Assembly (NCBI GenBank): GCA_963921935.1
Contig: OY998179.1
Coordinates: forward strand, 57,518,222-57,582,221
Source of the DNA: Galeruca laticollis
Taxonomy: Eukaryota; Arthropoda; Insecta; Coleoptera; Chrysomelidae
DNA length: 64,000 nucleotides
Direction: 5' to 3'
Shown: one piece after another, positions 51,500 to 62,940 of the stretch
How positions within the stretch are numbered: position 1 is the first letter of the stretch
Layout: the number at the start of each line of letters is the position of its first letter
Made by a program: the position numbers and the translations under genes
Notes under the pieces: generated by a model
Database searches by the model: none
The model's input: only the letters and a program-made list of their open reading frames with translations
Told to the model about the DNA's origin: nothing

Positions 51500-51841
51500 G
51501 AAACAAAAGACGGCAGAACGGAACAACATCCCCTGGGGATTGGAAATATATTGAATAAATACTACAAAGAGGTGGAACGAGAAGAAAAACTTCAAAATAT
51601 GTATGGAATAGATAGAGAATAAATCGCAGTTGAATAATTAAAAATGAGGCAGGTACAATAAGAACATCGAAGTACGGCAGATAACAACTATGTACATTAT
51701 ATGCATCAGCTAATAGAATAATATGCAATAAAATAAAACCGCAGACGAGTGGAACACATCCATAATTACCCCAACATTAGAGACAAGGGGAGGTTTGAGA
51801 GCTACAGAGTCATAAACATCGCCTACAAAATATTTATAAAC
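51500..51841 (+). pseudogene. Old LINE (RTE-like) RT fragment, part 1
   Basis: Heavily decayed plus-strand sequence. Best readable phrase is GRFESYRVINIAYKIFIN, resembling the RT motif C-x-N-Y-R-G-I-T-L-L-N-x-x-Y-K-I-F of RTE-like elements. Later motifs of the same RT continue at 52780 and 54960, on the other sides of two insertions. Confidence 0.5.
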
Positions 51842-52714
51842 TTAACCCATCAAGGATTGGTGTTAAACGATGGGTCTTAGTAGTGGATACATTACAACAG
51901 GATTACACAGGGACACTTTTCACGCTAAGGTGCCTTTCATAGCGATTAGGGCCGTGAATGTAGAGTACTTGCTTTGTCAATACAGTGTTTATAATATACT
52001 TTAACAATATACCTATATAATATGCCTATTCTCCTATGCTAAATATTGAAACAAGCTGTACAATAGATTCGTGGCTGAATGGATCAAGCTATCCAAAGCC
52101 ATTCAAAAAAAGGACTGGTGTTGCCGTATGGCAACAAAAATTAGTAGTTTTCTGTTGCTCAAAAATAAATAAATTAAACATTTAAAACATACATGGCGGC
52201 ATACTCGGAAACGATTTTTGCAGTCTTAGTCGACAGAACCGCTTGTAGTGTTGATGCATTTACTTTAGTGATATAAAAACAGGATTTTGTTAGTGAATGT
52301 CAAGAAGACTTCTCAAAAATGGACTTCAAGTTGGCATAAGTATAAATAAAAAGATATTGTTACAGTGTTTAAAAATAAATTCATTACAATAGTTTTAGGA
52401 ATATATTATTAACGCGAAAGCGACAGAAAAACTTTGAAAATGCATCAAATGTAATGTAGGAGTTTGTTTGTCGTGCGATGTTAAATATCATACACAAATG
52501 TAGTTTTTTTCGATCATTTAATAAATTTTTTTAACGAACCATAGCAGTGTAAGTTACTCGCGTTGCCATATGGCAACATCAATTTTTGAAAAAAGTAAAA
52601 TAAATTTTACTATATTTCTTTGGGCAAATCTATTGGTTTTGGTCTGAAAATACAGTTTGAAAATATACAATTGCAAAAGTTAAAAGAAAATTAAATCGGT
52701 CCTTAATGGGTTAG
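51842..52714. mobile_element. Non-autonomous piggyBac-type element (MITE)
   Basis: TTAA (51842-51845), then CCCATCAAGGATTGG at the left. At the right, the inverted CCGGTCCTTAATGGG-type end (CGGTCCTTAATGGG, 52697-52710) is followed by TTAG (decayed TTAA). About 865 bp, no ORF. GTTGCCGTATGGCAAC (about 52112) and GTTGCCATATGGCAAC (about 52563) are 16-bp palindromes near the two ends. Inserted in the old LINE. Confidence 0.82.
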
Positions 52715-52779
52715 TGAATAAACAATTGAAAGTTCTTGCAGTTCCAGTCCAGGAAAGTCAATTATCAGTGCAATTCACA

Positions 52780-52910
52780 CTTTAGACCGAATAGTGTAGA
52801 AACAATAGAGAAATACAACAGAGATATAAACATAATTCTCATAGACTTTATAACTGCGTTTAACCTAATAAAATTAGACAGAAGAATTAGAAAGATGAAA
52901 AGTACAAAAT
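52780..52910 (+). pseudogene. Old LINE RT fragment, part 2
   Basis: NREIQQ-type frame followed by INIILIDFITAFNLIKLDRR, corresponding to the F-I-D-F-x-K-A-F-D-x-x-x-x-x-x-L catalytic motif of LINE RTs (second Asp replaced by Asn). It ends against the PLE-4 palindrome. Confidence 0.55.
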
Positions 52911-53024
52911 AAGGTAATAGAAATAGTATTGAAAAAAATTACATTAAAGAGGATATTTCACAGAATAATTTCAGAAAAACAAAACAAGCAAGGCGTAACA
53001 CAAATATCTAGCCAATTATATTTC

Positions 53025-54890
53025 GAATTGAGTGAATGAAAACGACGAATACTCAGTGTGTATTTGTTTATTAATTTCCAGCTAAGCGCTTTCGGCTATT
53101 GAGCCATTATCAAAGCTGTCCTATGAAAATTACAAAGTTTGTGAAATTTTGAAAAAACAATTTAAAAAAGTTGAACTTACGTCATTTAAAAAGTAGGTGT
53201 CAAAACCATCCAGTTGATTAAGAACAATGTTCAAAGTTGAATCACTGTTATGATTAAGTCATTGGATTAAAAACATTAAAATAACCCTATTGGAAGGGTG
53301 TAAAATTATAATTTACATGATGTAAATTCATTCAAAAATAAAAACTGAATGAAAACCGATGACAAGTTTGACGTTAAAATTACGGTGGCTAATAAGCCAG
53401 CGTGCCGTAAAAACAAGTGTATGACAATACAACATATTTATACGACGAACACTGAATCAAAAGCATGATTGAAAAGATGAAAAAATTCATATAGTGAACT
53501 GAAAATTGTAGGGAACCCTGAATATTACATTTATTTTTAAATTTGAAAATGAAGTTACAAGAAGAGAAGAAATCATAGGAGTATGTTAAGAGTGAAAGGG
53601 GTAGGACAGAATGTGATAAGAGCTGCAAGATAAAGAAGTTGATAAACCCAACTATGACCCATACATAGCTAGGTTTCACGGGAACAATGCGGTTAAGAAA
53701 TTTTGGTAAGTATGACAAACCTAGATCCATACTAGGCATGTACAGGAGGAAACGGGGTGGGGTGTAAGGAGAAGACAGAGAAGGCGCCTTCTCTGTCTTC
53801 TCCTAGCTATATGGGTCATAGTTGGGTTCATCAACTTCTTTATCTTGCAGCTCTTATCGCATTCTGTCCCACCCCTTTCACTTTTAACATACTCCTATGA
53901 TTTCTTCTCTTCTTGTACACGCCTAGTATGGGTCTAGGTTTGTAACAACTGACTTAAATTCATAATTACATTGTGTTCTTGACGTCGGGCTATGTATGGG
54001 ACATAGTTTGGGTCATTAGGTCACAATCACTATGCCATTACATCTAATTCATATATGAGACCGTCAGTTGTTGGGTTCACCTTGCCAGCGTATTTCTTCC
54101 ACCTTAGTCAATAGATTATGTAAACTCCTCCATGGATGCATTTACAATTAAGTGTTATTTGATTTATGTTATCTAGCATTTCACACGTTTAGGTTACTAC
54201 GCTTGTTCCTGACTGGCTGGGGAATGGATCCAACCTCTTAATTCAATTTCAGTATGCAACTGAGGGATGAGGGGATTTTGCTATTCATCTAAATTGGATG
54301 AATGTTGGATATTGAATTTGAATAGAGTTTTTTCAATTTTTTGCTTTTATCACATCTTTAACTTCATTTTCAAATTTAAAAATAAATGTAATATTCAGGG
54401 TTCCCTACAATTTTCAGTTCACTATATGAATTTTTTCATCTTTTCAATCATGCTTTTGATTCAGTGTTCGTCGTATAAATATGTTGTATTGTCATACACT
54501 TGTTTTTACGGCACGCTGGCTTATTAGCCACCGTAATTTTAACGTCAAACTTGTCATCGATTTTCATTCAGTTTTTATTTTTGAATGAATTTACATCATG
54601 TAAATTATAATTTTACACCCTTCCAATAGGGTTATTTTAATGTTTTTAATCCAATGACTTAATCGTAACAGTGATTCAACTTTGAACATTGTTCTTAATC
54701 AACTGGATGGTTTTGACACCTACTTTTTAAATGACGTAAGTTCAACTTTTTCAAATTGTTTTTTAAAAATTTCACAAACTTTGTAATTTTCATAGGACAG
54801 CTTTGATAATGGCTTAATAGCCGAAAGCGCTTAGCTGGAAATTAATAAACAAATACACACTGAGTATTCGTCGTTTTCATTCACTCAATT
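53025..54890. mobile_element. PLE-4: giant palindrome made of PLE-3-family ends
   Basis: No protein. The left part (53025-53785) and the right part (53786-54890) are inverted copies of the PLE-3-family terminal repeat plus stem-loop region, meeting at a perfect 38-bp palindrome (53767-53804). The right half retains about 330 bp (roughly 54000-54330) absent from the left. The ORFs at 53389-53739 and 54267-54527 are the same sequence read from the two arms. The right edge is followed by the family's outer end (54891-54933). Confidence 0.9.
53767..53804. repeat. Perfect 38-bp palindrome at the centre of PLE-4
   Basis: AGGAGAAGACAGAGAAGGC followed immediately by its exact reverse complement. Without a spacer, the two arms meet at GGCGCC. 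Confidence 0.97.
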
Positions 54891-54949
54891 TACATCTAGT
54901 GTGTACACCATATCCACAGACAGTTCTAATTATATTTCGTACTTGATGG

Positions 54950-55300
54950 CATCATGAGAAAAGGTGACTTACATAACGGATGCAATATAGTAACATGTAC
55001 AGATGACGTAATTATCAACAATGTGGAAAAATAAGCATAAGACCATGCATTGGAAAATAATGCATAAGAAACAAAATTTATGAAGATAGTTGGGAAAACG
55101 GAAAAAAGAATAAATCAATTAAAAACTCACCAATATAACTTTGAAACAGTATTTACCTTGAACTACCTAGGAATAACGCAAGGCCAATTAGCCAAAGGCA
55201 GAATAAAGGAAAGTATGTAAAAAGGATATCAAGTCTATGTAAGAAACGAGCACCTAGGGAGAAGACGATCTAAAAAGAATCGATTGGAAGATTATGAGAG
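54950..55300 (+). pseudogene. Old LINE RT fragment, part 3
   Basis: MRKGDLHNGCNIVTCTDDVI then INNVEK, where C-T-D-D stands for the F-A-D-D catalytic motif, and later FTLNYLGITQGQ (N/R-Y-L-G motif). It continues the RT interrupted at 53024. Heavily decayed. Confidence 0.6.
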
Positions 55301-55546
55301 TTATAATTAGCCCAAAAATAGTAATGAAATGAGAAAGGAAAGCAAAGAAATATAACAAACACTCGGAAATATAGTTAGACATAAAAAAAGCACACAAACT
55401 GAAGTGGGATGAACATATAACGGTAAGAACGGCACCCCGAAGATCAAAATATACGAGCACTAAATGAAGATGTTTTTGGAAAAAATAACAAAAGCAGCCA
55501 AAATCAACGAGAAACACATTGAATTCCCAAACCTCAAAATAAGGAA

Positions 55547-56125
55547 TCATTTTTCGAACAGATCTATTATGATTTGCCTATGAATCTCAAATATGTGTCT
55601 TTTTAGCAGTTTTTTGTATTTATTGGGATTTGTGATATTTAATTGCTGTGGAAGACTATTGTACAGTCTGGTTGCTAAAAATAGGAAAGTATGTTGTGTC
55701 TTTAACATTAAAGGGATTGTAAAAAGATGTTGATGACGGGTGTTATAGTTGTGGAACGGAAGTTGTGCTGCTTGTTTATTTATGTGATACCTAATGTTCG
55801 AATTGTAAAAATAAAGATGTCTTAAATCCATCACTTGTGTCTCTGAATAGAGATCATCTGTGTGATAAAGAGCTTTTTTAGAGTAAATAAGTTTTAAAAA
55901 TCGCCGTTGTAAAACTTCCAGTGGAAATAAGTGACTTTTAAATGCACTACCCCAACTTAGGATTCCGTATCGAAGATGACTTTCAACCAAAGCATGATAC
56001 AATGTTCTCAGAATATGCACAGATAGTAACTCTTTGTGTATTTTGAATTTATATAGCATACTCCTAAGTTTTATAACCAGAAACGCAATATGAGATTTCC
56101 ATTTCATATGCTGGTCTATACTCAC
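55547..56125 (-). pseudogene. LINE-D RT C-terminal region
   Basis: SIDQHMKWKSHIAFLVIKLR, LRTLYHALVESHLRYGILSW and NTRHQHLFTIPLMLKTQHTF. These are the thumb and C-terminal segments of CR1-type ORF2 (the Y-x-x-L-V-E-S-x-L-x-Y-G-I-x-x-W-G motif). Open for 192 codons up to a natural-looking stop near 55547. Confidence 0.9.
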
Positions 56126-56279
56126 CCCCCAGATACTTTATACTCTTTACAGGTGAAATTATAAATGGTTCATTAGTACTTATCCAGAGTTCGTTGAAAG
56201 TTGGGGAGCTGAAGGAGCTACATGAAAAAGGTAAGTAATTTGTTTTTAAAATATTTATTGTTAATAACTTATATTCTAA

Positions 56280-56896
56280 CCATTTTTTTATTTGACATAT
56301 ATATTGAATAGTACAGGGCCAAGTACAGTTCCTTAAGGGACACCAAATTCGACAATTTCGCTATCACTGTATATATCATCTATTTTTACAGCTTGCTGCC
56401 TCTTTGATAGATAGCTTTCAAATAATTTTAAGGAGTTGTGGCGTATTCCTATGTCCTCTAGTGATTTCAAAAGTAGAGGATGGCTAACAGTATCAAAAGC
56501 CTTAGAAAGGTCTACAAATACGCATAAGCATGGCTTACTATCGTTGAGAGACTCAGTAATTTTTGATGTTAATGCTAGGATGGCGTCTTGCGTTGACACT
56601 TTCTCTCTAAAACCGTACTGATTATTGGAAATTATTTTATATCTATCAAGATAAGACATTAAACGGTTTTTGATCATTTTCTCAAATATTTTTGAAACAT
56701 GAGTTATTAAAGAGATGAGCCTGTAGTTATTTATATCCGAGGCATCCCCTTTTTTGTATAAGGGAATGACTATTGACTTTTTAAAACTATCCGGGTATAT
56801 TCTTTCTTCTATACATTTGTTAAATATATATTTTAAAGGTTTAGAAAGAAAGTCTGTTTTAACATTATCTATTCCTGTAGCTTTTCTATTCTTCAA
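56280..56896 (-). pseudogene. LINE-D RT N-terminal to palm region
   Basis: MKNRKATGIDNVKTDFLSKP, FKKSIVIPLYKKGDASDINN, YRLISLITHVSKIFEKMIKN, SNNQYGFREKVSTQDAILAL, LCVFVDLSKAFDTVSHPLLL (first catalytic Asp pair) and VEFGVP, then a stop and GTVLGPVLFNIYVK. The F-A-D-D region that should follow is deleted between about 56130 and 56280. Confidence 0.92.
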
Positions 56897-56904
56897 ATCT
56901 CGTA

Positions 56905-58290
56905 TTATAGTTTCAATTTCGGGCTCAAGTACAGGTGCAAAGACAAAGGTATTTGAAATGAGATTATGGACTGGTTTATAGTGTTTATCTTTTTCCTTTT
57001 TTCTGCTAATTTTTTACCTGTTTCTTTGAATTTTATATTGAATTCGTTAGCAATATCAATTTTGCTTGTTAAAATTTCTTTTTGCTCGTCTTTGATTCTA
57101 TCTATAGATGTTCTTCCCTTCTTGGTGTGGTTAATTTCCTTAACAATGTTCCATAAACTCTGCGAATCAACTTTATTTTCGTTTATTTTATTTGAGAAAT
57201 AATTGTATTTAGTTTTTTTAATTAATGAAATTAATTTATTTCGATAATTTCTATATTCCGTTTGCAGTAGTTTATCATTTGGATATTTTAGTGTATTTTG
57301 AAATAACTTATTTTTTTGGTTAATGGAGTTTAAGAGACCATTTGTCAACCAAGGCGCTATTTTTGTGTTTTTTCTTTTACGAATATAAGTACATTTTTTT
57401 ATAGCTTCTAAGACAATTTGTGAAAATTTTGATGTTGCAATATTTGGATCTTGGGCCGAGTACACGTGGTGCCAGTTTAATGTACGAAATTCATTTTCAA
57501 TTTTTTGTTCATTAATAAAAACTACTCTTCTTTCATTTTCCTTTCTTTTTATACTGTTTTCCAAAATAATTTGTAAAATGGTTGTATAGTGATCTGTAAT
57601 ATTTGTTTTTAGAACTATTGGAATAATATTTTCATACATACTCTGATCTGCTCGTAGAAATATATGATCCAAGCAAGTTTTGCTTTCACCTTGCACTCTT
57701 GTGGGATTATTAATAGTTGATACAAATCCAGATTCGCCCAGAACGTTTAGATAGCTATCAGTTATATTATCATTTGATTTTAAAATATCAATATTCAAGT
57801 CTCCAATCAAAATGTACATGTCATTACTGTTTCAAATAATTTTCCAAATGTTCGGTAAAATCACGTGCATCAGATGCTGGAGATCTGTACATACTCTTGA
57901 TGATAATATTTGTATTTGACTGGAAATTAATTTGTAATAACTTAATATTATTAAAAAGATCTACGATATCATATGAAAAGTTGTAATCTGATTTTATGTA
58001 GACTACAACCCCATCGCACTGATTGAATTTGCTTTGATTATAAATTAGATTGTAGTTTTCAATATCAAATAAACTTGCATGCTGAATTTCTCTAGTTTCA
58101 CTTAAAACTATACAGTCCATATCACAATCCATACTCTGTAGGAGTAGATATACTGCGTATATTTAACCCTAATATTTGAAATCTAGTATTTTCCTTATTT
58201 ACATTTAAAATGTGAGAGCATTTAATGTCCGTATTAATAGAATATGTTTCGATAGAGTCCGTTTCAAATTCCCTAATATACTGATCCATC
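56905..58290 (-). pseudogene. LINE-D endonuclease and linker
   Basis: ORF2 starts near 58287 (MDQYIREFETDSIETYSIN). RFQILGLNIRSI is followed by a frameshift near 58135, then CIVLSETREIQHASLFDIEN and IIIKSMYRSPASDARDF. After a one-frame shift at 57820 come YILIGDLNIDILKSNDNITD (G-D-x-N), GFVSTINNPTRVQGESKTCL plus DHIFLR, and NITDHYTTILQI (the S/T-D-H motif). The remaining part is the linker to RT. Confidence 0.88.
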
Positions 58291-58526
58291 ATAACAGTTT
58301 TTTAACAAATAAAACAATCCAAATTCAGTTAAAAACAAGCGCAAAAGGTACAATAATGGTTGAATGAATATTAAAATCAAAACTGAATCCAGTTAAAGAT
58401 TCAGCCTTAAGCAAGGCAAGTTGAAAGGAATCAAAATAGCTACATTATAGAAATGACGATACTAGCAGTAATAATATTGACCAATTGGAATGTCTATAAA
58501 TCGAGAACTGATGAAGTTATTTTTGG

Positions 58527-59160
58527 GAATTTGATCTAGATCTTGTAACTTTTTCTAAAGCAGGGTTGGCTGGCTTCAGTGGCTTTTTCGAGGCTCCAAT
58601 AGATTTAGGAAGGTGGTTCTCAGCTTGTCTTCTTGGTTGATTCAAGTCTATGTTTTCCGAGTGGAAAGTATGTAAAATTTCCGATTTTTCACTTATATAA
58701 TGATCGGTGTTTACAATTTGTGACTGAGTTGGGGTCGAAGGGGTACTATTGGTTTTTTTTCTACTTGTTTGTCTAGTTCGTTTAGATCTTCTATGGAAAA
58801 TTCCGTGTTCTCTATAACGAGTTTATTGCCCTTGATATAACAGTTGTTGTTATGTTGTCTTTCTCGAAGTAAGAATTTCCGTAAGATTTTATATTCGCAG
58901 CGTTGTTGGACAGGCAGGTCGTGAGATATTGTTATACAACTTCCCTTCAACTTTTTACAATTTCTCAATATTTCCCTTTTTTTCAAATATGATACGAACT
59001 CTACCTTGATTGGTCGATTTGTTGTTTTTCCAAGGCAATAATAATTATTTATATCTGACTCGTTGACAACTACGTTCAACATATTATTGAGTTCAGTACA
59101 GATCAAATCTGAATTTATATTTTTGTTGGGGACATCCCATCCAAAAATAAACGGTTTTCC
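58527..59160 (-). pseudogene. LINE-D ORF1 (RNA-binding ORF1p)
   Basis: KPFIFGWDVPNKNINSDLIC, YCLGKTTNRPIKVEFVSYLK, EILRNCKKLKGSCITISHDL and NKLVIENTEFSIEDLNELDK form the RRM-like and C-terminal domains of ORF1p. The N-terminal coiled coil is lost by truncation. A frameshift near 58715 leads to a Ser/Pro-rich tail (PKSIGASKKPLKPANPALEK). This domain is the counterpart of the one fused to gag in Gypsy-D. Confidence 0.8.
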
Positions 59161-59164
59161 GGAT

Positions 59165-60655
59165 TAAAACTAACTTTTCCGCATCTGTGGCCCTGAACAA
59201 TGTTCTATCATAAAATTATTACTTGTATACACTTTGAGGGATGTATCGTGCTAACAAACCGAAATTTCTCCAAAAATAACCAAAAATTTTGTATATCTGG
59301 ATTTAGAGGACCCGCTGTACTCGCTCTAGTCAACTAAAAATCAATAAGGTACATCTGTGAGACACCTTGAACAATATTCAATCCTAAAATTGATCAATCG
59401 TATACTCTCTGGAGGCTGTATCGTGCTAACAAACTGAAAATTCTCCAAAAATGACGAAAATTTGGTACTTTAAGTACCATAGCACCCGTTGTACTGGCTT
59501 TACTGAGTTGAATATCAATAGGGTTCATCTTTGAGACGCTCTGAATAATATCCAATCATAAAATTAGTCACTTGTATATACTCCGGAGGCTGTATCGTGC
59601 TAACAAACTGAAACTTCTTAAAAAATGACAAAAATATCGTACTTAAAGTACTGTATCACTAGTTGTATTGGCTCCGGTGAGCTGAAAATCAATAGGGTTT
59701 ATCAGTGAGAAGCCCTGAAAAATATTCAATCATAAAAATGGTGACTTGTTGAACTGCGCAGGCTGTATCGTGCTAACAAACTGAAATTTCTCAAAAAATT
59801 ATAAAATGTCGTACTTCAAGTACCATAACAACCGTTGTACTGACTCTGGTGAACTGAAAACCAATAGGGATCATCTGTGACATATCCTTAACAATATTCA
59901 ATCATAAAATTGCTGACTTATCGCACTCCGGAGACTGTATCGTGCTAACAAGACATGTAAGGAAAAGTGGCCGACGACAACGACGACGACGACATACACA
60001 CAGGATTTTTTTTCTAAAAACCGTTTTTTCGTGTTGTTGTTGATGGAAAACTTAGAAATAACTCAAAAAAACAATTCAAAATTTCAACTTTTTTTGGGGT
60101 AAACCAATACTTTTCTCGCATATAGAAAGGTTGGGCGGAAAAGTAATATCGTACTTAAAGTACTGTTGCACCTGTTGTATTGGCTCTGGTGACCTGTAAA
60201 TCGATAGGATTCGTCAGTGAGATGTCCTGAATAATATTCAATCATAAAATTGGTGACTTGTTGAACTCCGGAGGCTGTATCGTGCTAACAAACTGAAATT
60301 TCTCAAAAAATGACAATATGTCGTACTTCAAGTACCATAGCACCCGTTGTACTGGTTATGGTGAGCTGAAAATCAATAGGGTTCATCTGTGATATGTCCT
60401 TAACAATATTCAATCATAAAATTGGTGACTTATTGCACTCCGGAGGCCGTATCGTGCTAACAAGACATGTAAGGAAAAGTGGCCGACGACGACATACACA
60501 CAGGATTTTATTTCCAAAAACCGTTTTTTCGTGTTGTTGTTGATGGAAAACGTAAAAATAACTCAAAAATTTTTTTCAAAATTCCAACATTTTTTTGGGT
60601 AAACCAATACTTTTCTCGCATATAGACAGGTTGGGCGGAAAAGTAATAATTATGT
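59165..60655. repeat. Tandem array, about 172-bp unit, seven GTATCGTGCTAACAA boxes
   Basis: The box GTATCGTGCTAACAA starts at 59243, 59418, 59592, 59765, 59937, 60277 and 60449, giving spacings of 175, 174, 173, 172, 340 and 172. Units 5 and 7 carry an added block of about 170-200 bp (GACATGTAAGGAAAAGTGG ... AGGTTGGGCGGAAAAGTAAT) including a (CGA)n run, so a higher-order pattern exists. Each unit holds a RAAGTACYATA-type short inverted motif (GTACTT(C/A)AAGTAC). The array directly precedes LINE-D ORF1 on its 5' side. Confidence 0.95.
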
Positions 60656-61940
60656 TATTTTGTTTCTCGTTCCTCTCTAGTTTTTAAATTTTTTCTTTTA
60701 AATAACAATTCTCCTTCTCAAGGCCGTTTATCTTGAATTTCAAGTCCTCCACTTTCAGTAAAATATTACTTTCACTAGCCTCGGTACTGCTTTTTAGTTC
60801 CACTTTACATTTCCTGATACAATGACTGTTTTCTCACTAATTCTTTCCTCTTTTTCTATTCTTTCCTAAAATCTTTGCTTCGTTCCACTTTCTTCCGGTC
60901 CACGGAGTACGCGGATAAAAAGACTGACAGACACGGAAAGCGACTTTGTTTTATACTATGTACTACCTCATCCTGTAATTGTTACGGTTGTGGAACTAAA
61001 ATAAATGTAGGATTCTCCTACATCTTTTGTTAGGTTTTGCTAAGAAGTTCATAAGAAATGTAATTCTGCATTTCCTTCATTTATTTTGGTGGTCTTTAAA
61101 AAAAGCGAGTTCCAGTGTAAATTTTGCATTCGCGTATCGTAGCAGGAACATGTTTAACATCGCATAATATGTGAACGGATATCCTCGTCGTACTTCAACG
61201 GACTGTTGATGAGAGCGCGGGGCCATCGTGTAAAACTCTTCATCGGCCCGCAGACGCCGGTAGCGGGTGGACCAACCCGCGGTGATTCATACTTCTTCAG
61301 CTGGAAGTGAAATAGCGAAGAAGACGACGGTCAGACGGTGCGTGGAGGTGTTAGTGCACTCTGTCCTCTTACTATTTGTTGTACTCGTAGACCAGGCGAT
61401 TGACATCCTATTCTAGGAAAATGAAATTATGTCTCAATAATTTGTAAATTAAAAATAATATTCTTTTTTGTTGTGTAGTGGCTAAAAATATAGAGATTAG
61501 TTTAGTGGATATTTTAGTCGACAGTTAGTTTGAAAACTAAAAACTGCTAGTATTTTATTTATAGGGTAGATTGTAGATTTTTTGGCCAATCGACAATGAT
61601 TGGCCACATTTAGAAAACTATATAATTGAAAAACAAGATTCCACTACACCATCATTCATTAACTTATAAATATTCTGTATTTTTCTCTGGGATAGATTGC
61701 AATTTTCTCATAATTTAAAGTTTCATGAGCATATTTAGTTGACAATTTAATTCATGTATAAAGAGTCCCATAAGCCGCGCGATTTTGTCATTATGACTGG
61801 GAAAACAGTTTGCCCTAACTTTTCCAGCGACAATAACGGAACCTAACTTTCGAAAACATGACAACCAGCATTGTAAGCAAATTTTTGATGACGTTATGTC
61901 AATTTTTCTCAAACTTGCGTTGTCAGAAAAGTTTTCATTT
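60656..61940. other. No gene recognised; GC-rich stretch at about 61180-61400
   Basis: Mostly AT-rich, but 61180-61400 is clearly richer in G+C and CpG (GCGCGGGGCC, GGCCCGCAGACGCCGG). It could be a promoter or first non-coding exon, or part of an undescribed repeat. No ORF with domain support. Confidence 0.4.
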
Positions 61941-61944
61941 GTGG

Positions 61945-62150
61945 AAATGTCGCGATTTGGAGAGTCTTCGAGTGGAGAAATTGAAAAAGCCATCAATGAT
62001 AATGTGCCTCGCAATATTGTGAATTCAACTACATAAATTTGGCGACAATTTGCGATGTTTTGTTTGGAAAAAAATATGCACTCATTGCAGAAACTTCCAC
62101 TGAAGAGTTAGCTTCTAGGCTTCAAGAAAACGTTACTCGTTAGTCACTCG
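61945..62150 (+). pseudogene. Possible N-terminal fragment of a Crypton/KIAA1958-like protein
   Basis: ATG at 61946-61948: MSRFGESSSGEIEKAINDNV then PRNIVNSTT, a TAA, IWRQFAMFCLEKNMHSLQKL. The pattern of a helix followed by V-P-x-N-T-x-x-x-T and W-x-x-F-x-x-F-C resembles the N-terminal SAM-like domain of Crypton-derived tyrosine-recombinase proteins. One in-frame stop. Too short to be certain. Confidence 0.35.
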
Positions 62151-62940
62151 TCAAAGAAATATGGTCTTATAATTGTACCGTTTATTATATCACAATATAC
62201 GTTGACACACCAGTGCCCTTGATACTGAATTTCTTACATCCAATTTTCGGCAGATCAATAATGCATATTATGGCAATTTATCCCATCATTGCTATTAAAA
62301 GTAGCTTCGTCTGGGTTTTCTTCAACCGTTCATTACGTACAAGAAACTGCTTTCATGAAAAATACTAATATTTTCTTCTAGAAAAGTGAATTTAATCTTC
62401 TGAGAAAATAACGATCACTCAAACACAAACACCAAATGAATTTTTACTAACACATTTTTCACTAGTTACTAATAACAATGTAAATATGACGATACCTACT
62501 TGACACAAGCACGTATGATTTACTACAGTAAGTTCATTCATCAAAATATGTTGGTAAAAGAGTTCGGTGTGATCATTTTGAACAGGTGCATATTTTCATT
62601 TGTATTAAAATATAATGACTGGCCTATTTGTATGATTTGTGGCATTTCTCGGCTTGAGGTAGGGTCATGTATCGTGCGAAAAAAATTGTTGTGCACAATG
62701 GAATGGGTTTGCAATAGAAGATACATATTTACATTCTTCATTTATTAGTAAATATTAAGAATCTTCTTAGAAGCTCTAGAAAATATTAATTAGTTACAAA
62801 AAATATTATATATACAAAGTGTTTCATTAACAATGGGACAACCGTTAACTGGAGATACTACGGATTAAACAATGATGATTGACCCAAACATGCCTTATCC
62901 AAATGTTGATGGTTTAGGAAATACCAGGGTGGTTAAAGTT
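62151..62940. other. No gene recognised
   Basis: AT-rich. Overlapping ORFs at 62500-62748 and 62541-62741 on opposite strands have no motif. Confidence 0.5.

Larger units (their letters stand above)
55547..59160 (-). mobile_element. CR1-group LINE (LINE-D)
   Basis: Minus-strand LINE with ORF1 (58527-59160), ORF2 endonuclease (56905-58290) and RT (55547-56896), with an internal deletion removing the RT catalytic motif. 5' truncated at about 59160, where it meets the 172-bp tandem array. ORF1 and ORF2 features fit the CR1/L2/Daphne-like group. Confidence 0.9.

Noticed and set aside
53389..54527. Two ORFs (53389-53739 minus, 54267-54527 plus) sharing an identical C-terminal half
   Set aside because: They are the same non-coding terminal repeat read from the two arms of the PLE-4 palindrome, with a hydrophobic AT-rich composition and no family motif.
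59165..60655. CRISPR-like array
   Set aside because: Units of about 172 bp are similar throughout their length, not short repeats with unique spacers, and the context is a eukaryotic genome.
61715..62014. 99-residue minus-strand ORF
   Set aside because: No motif; the plus strand over part of it gives a more plausible protein start.
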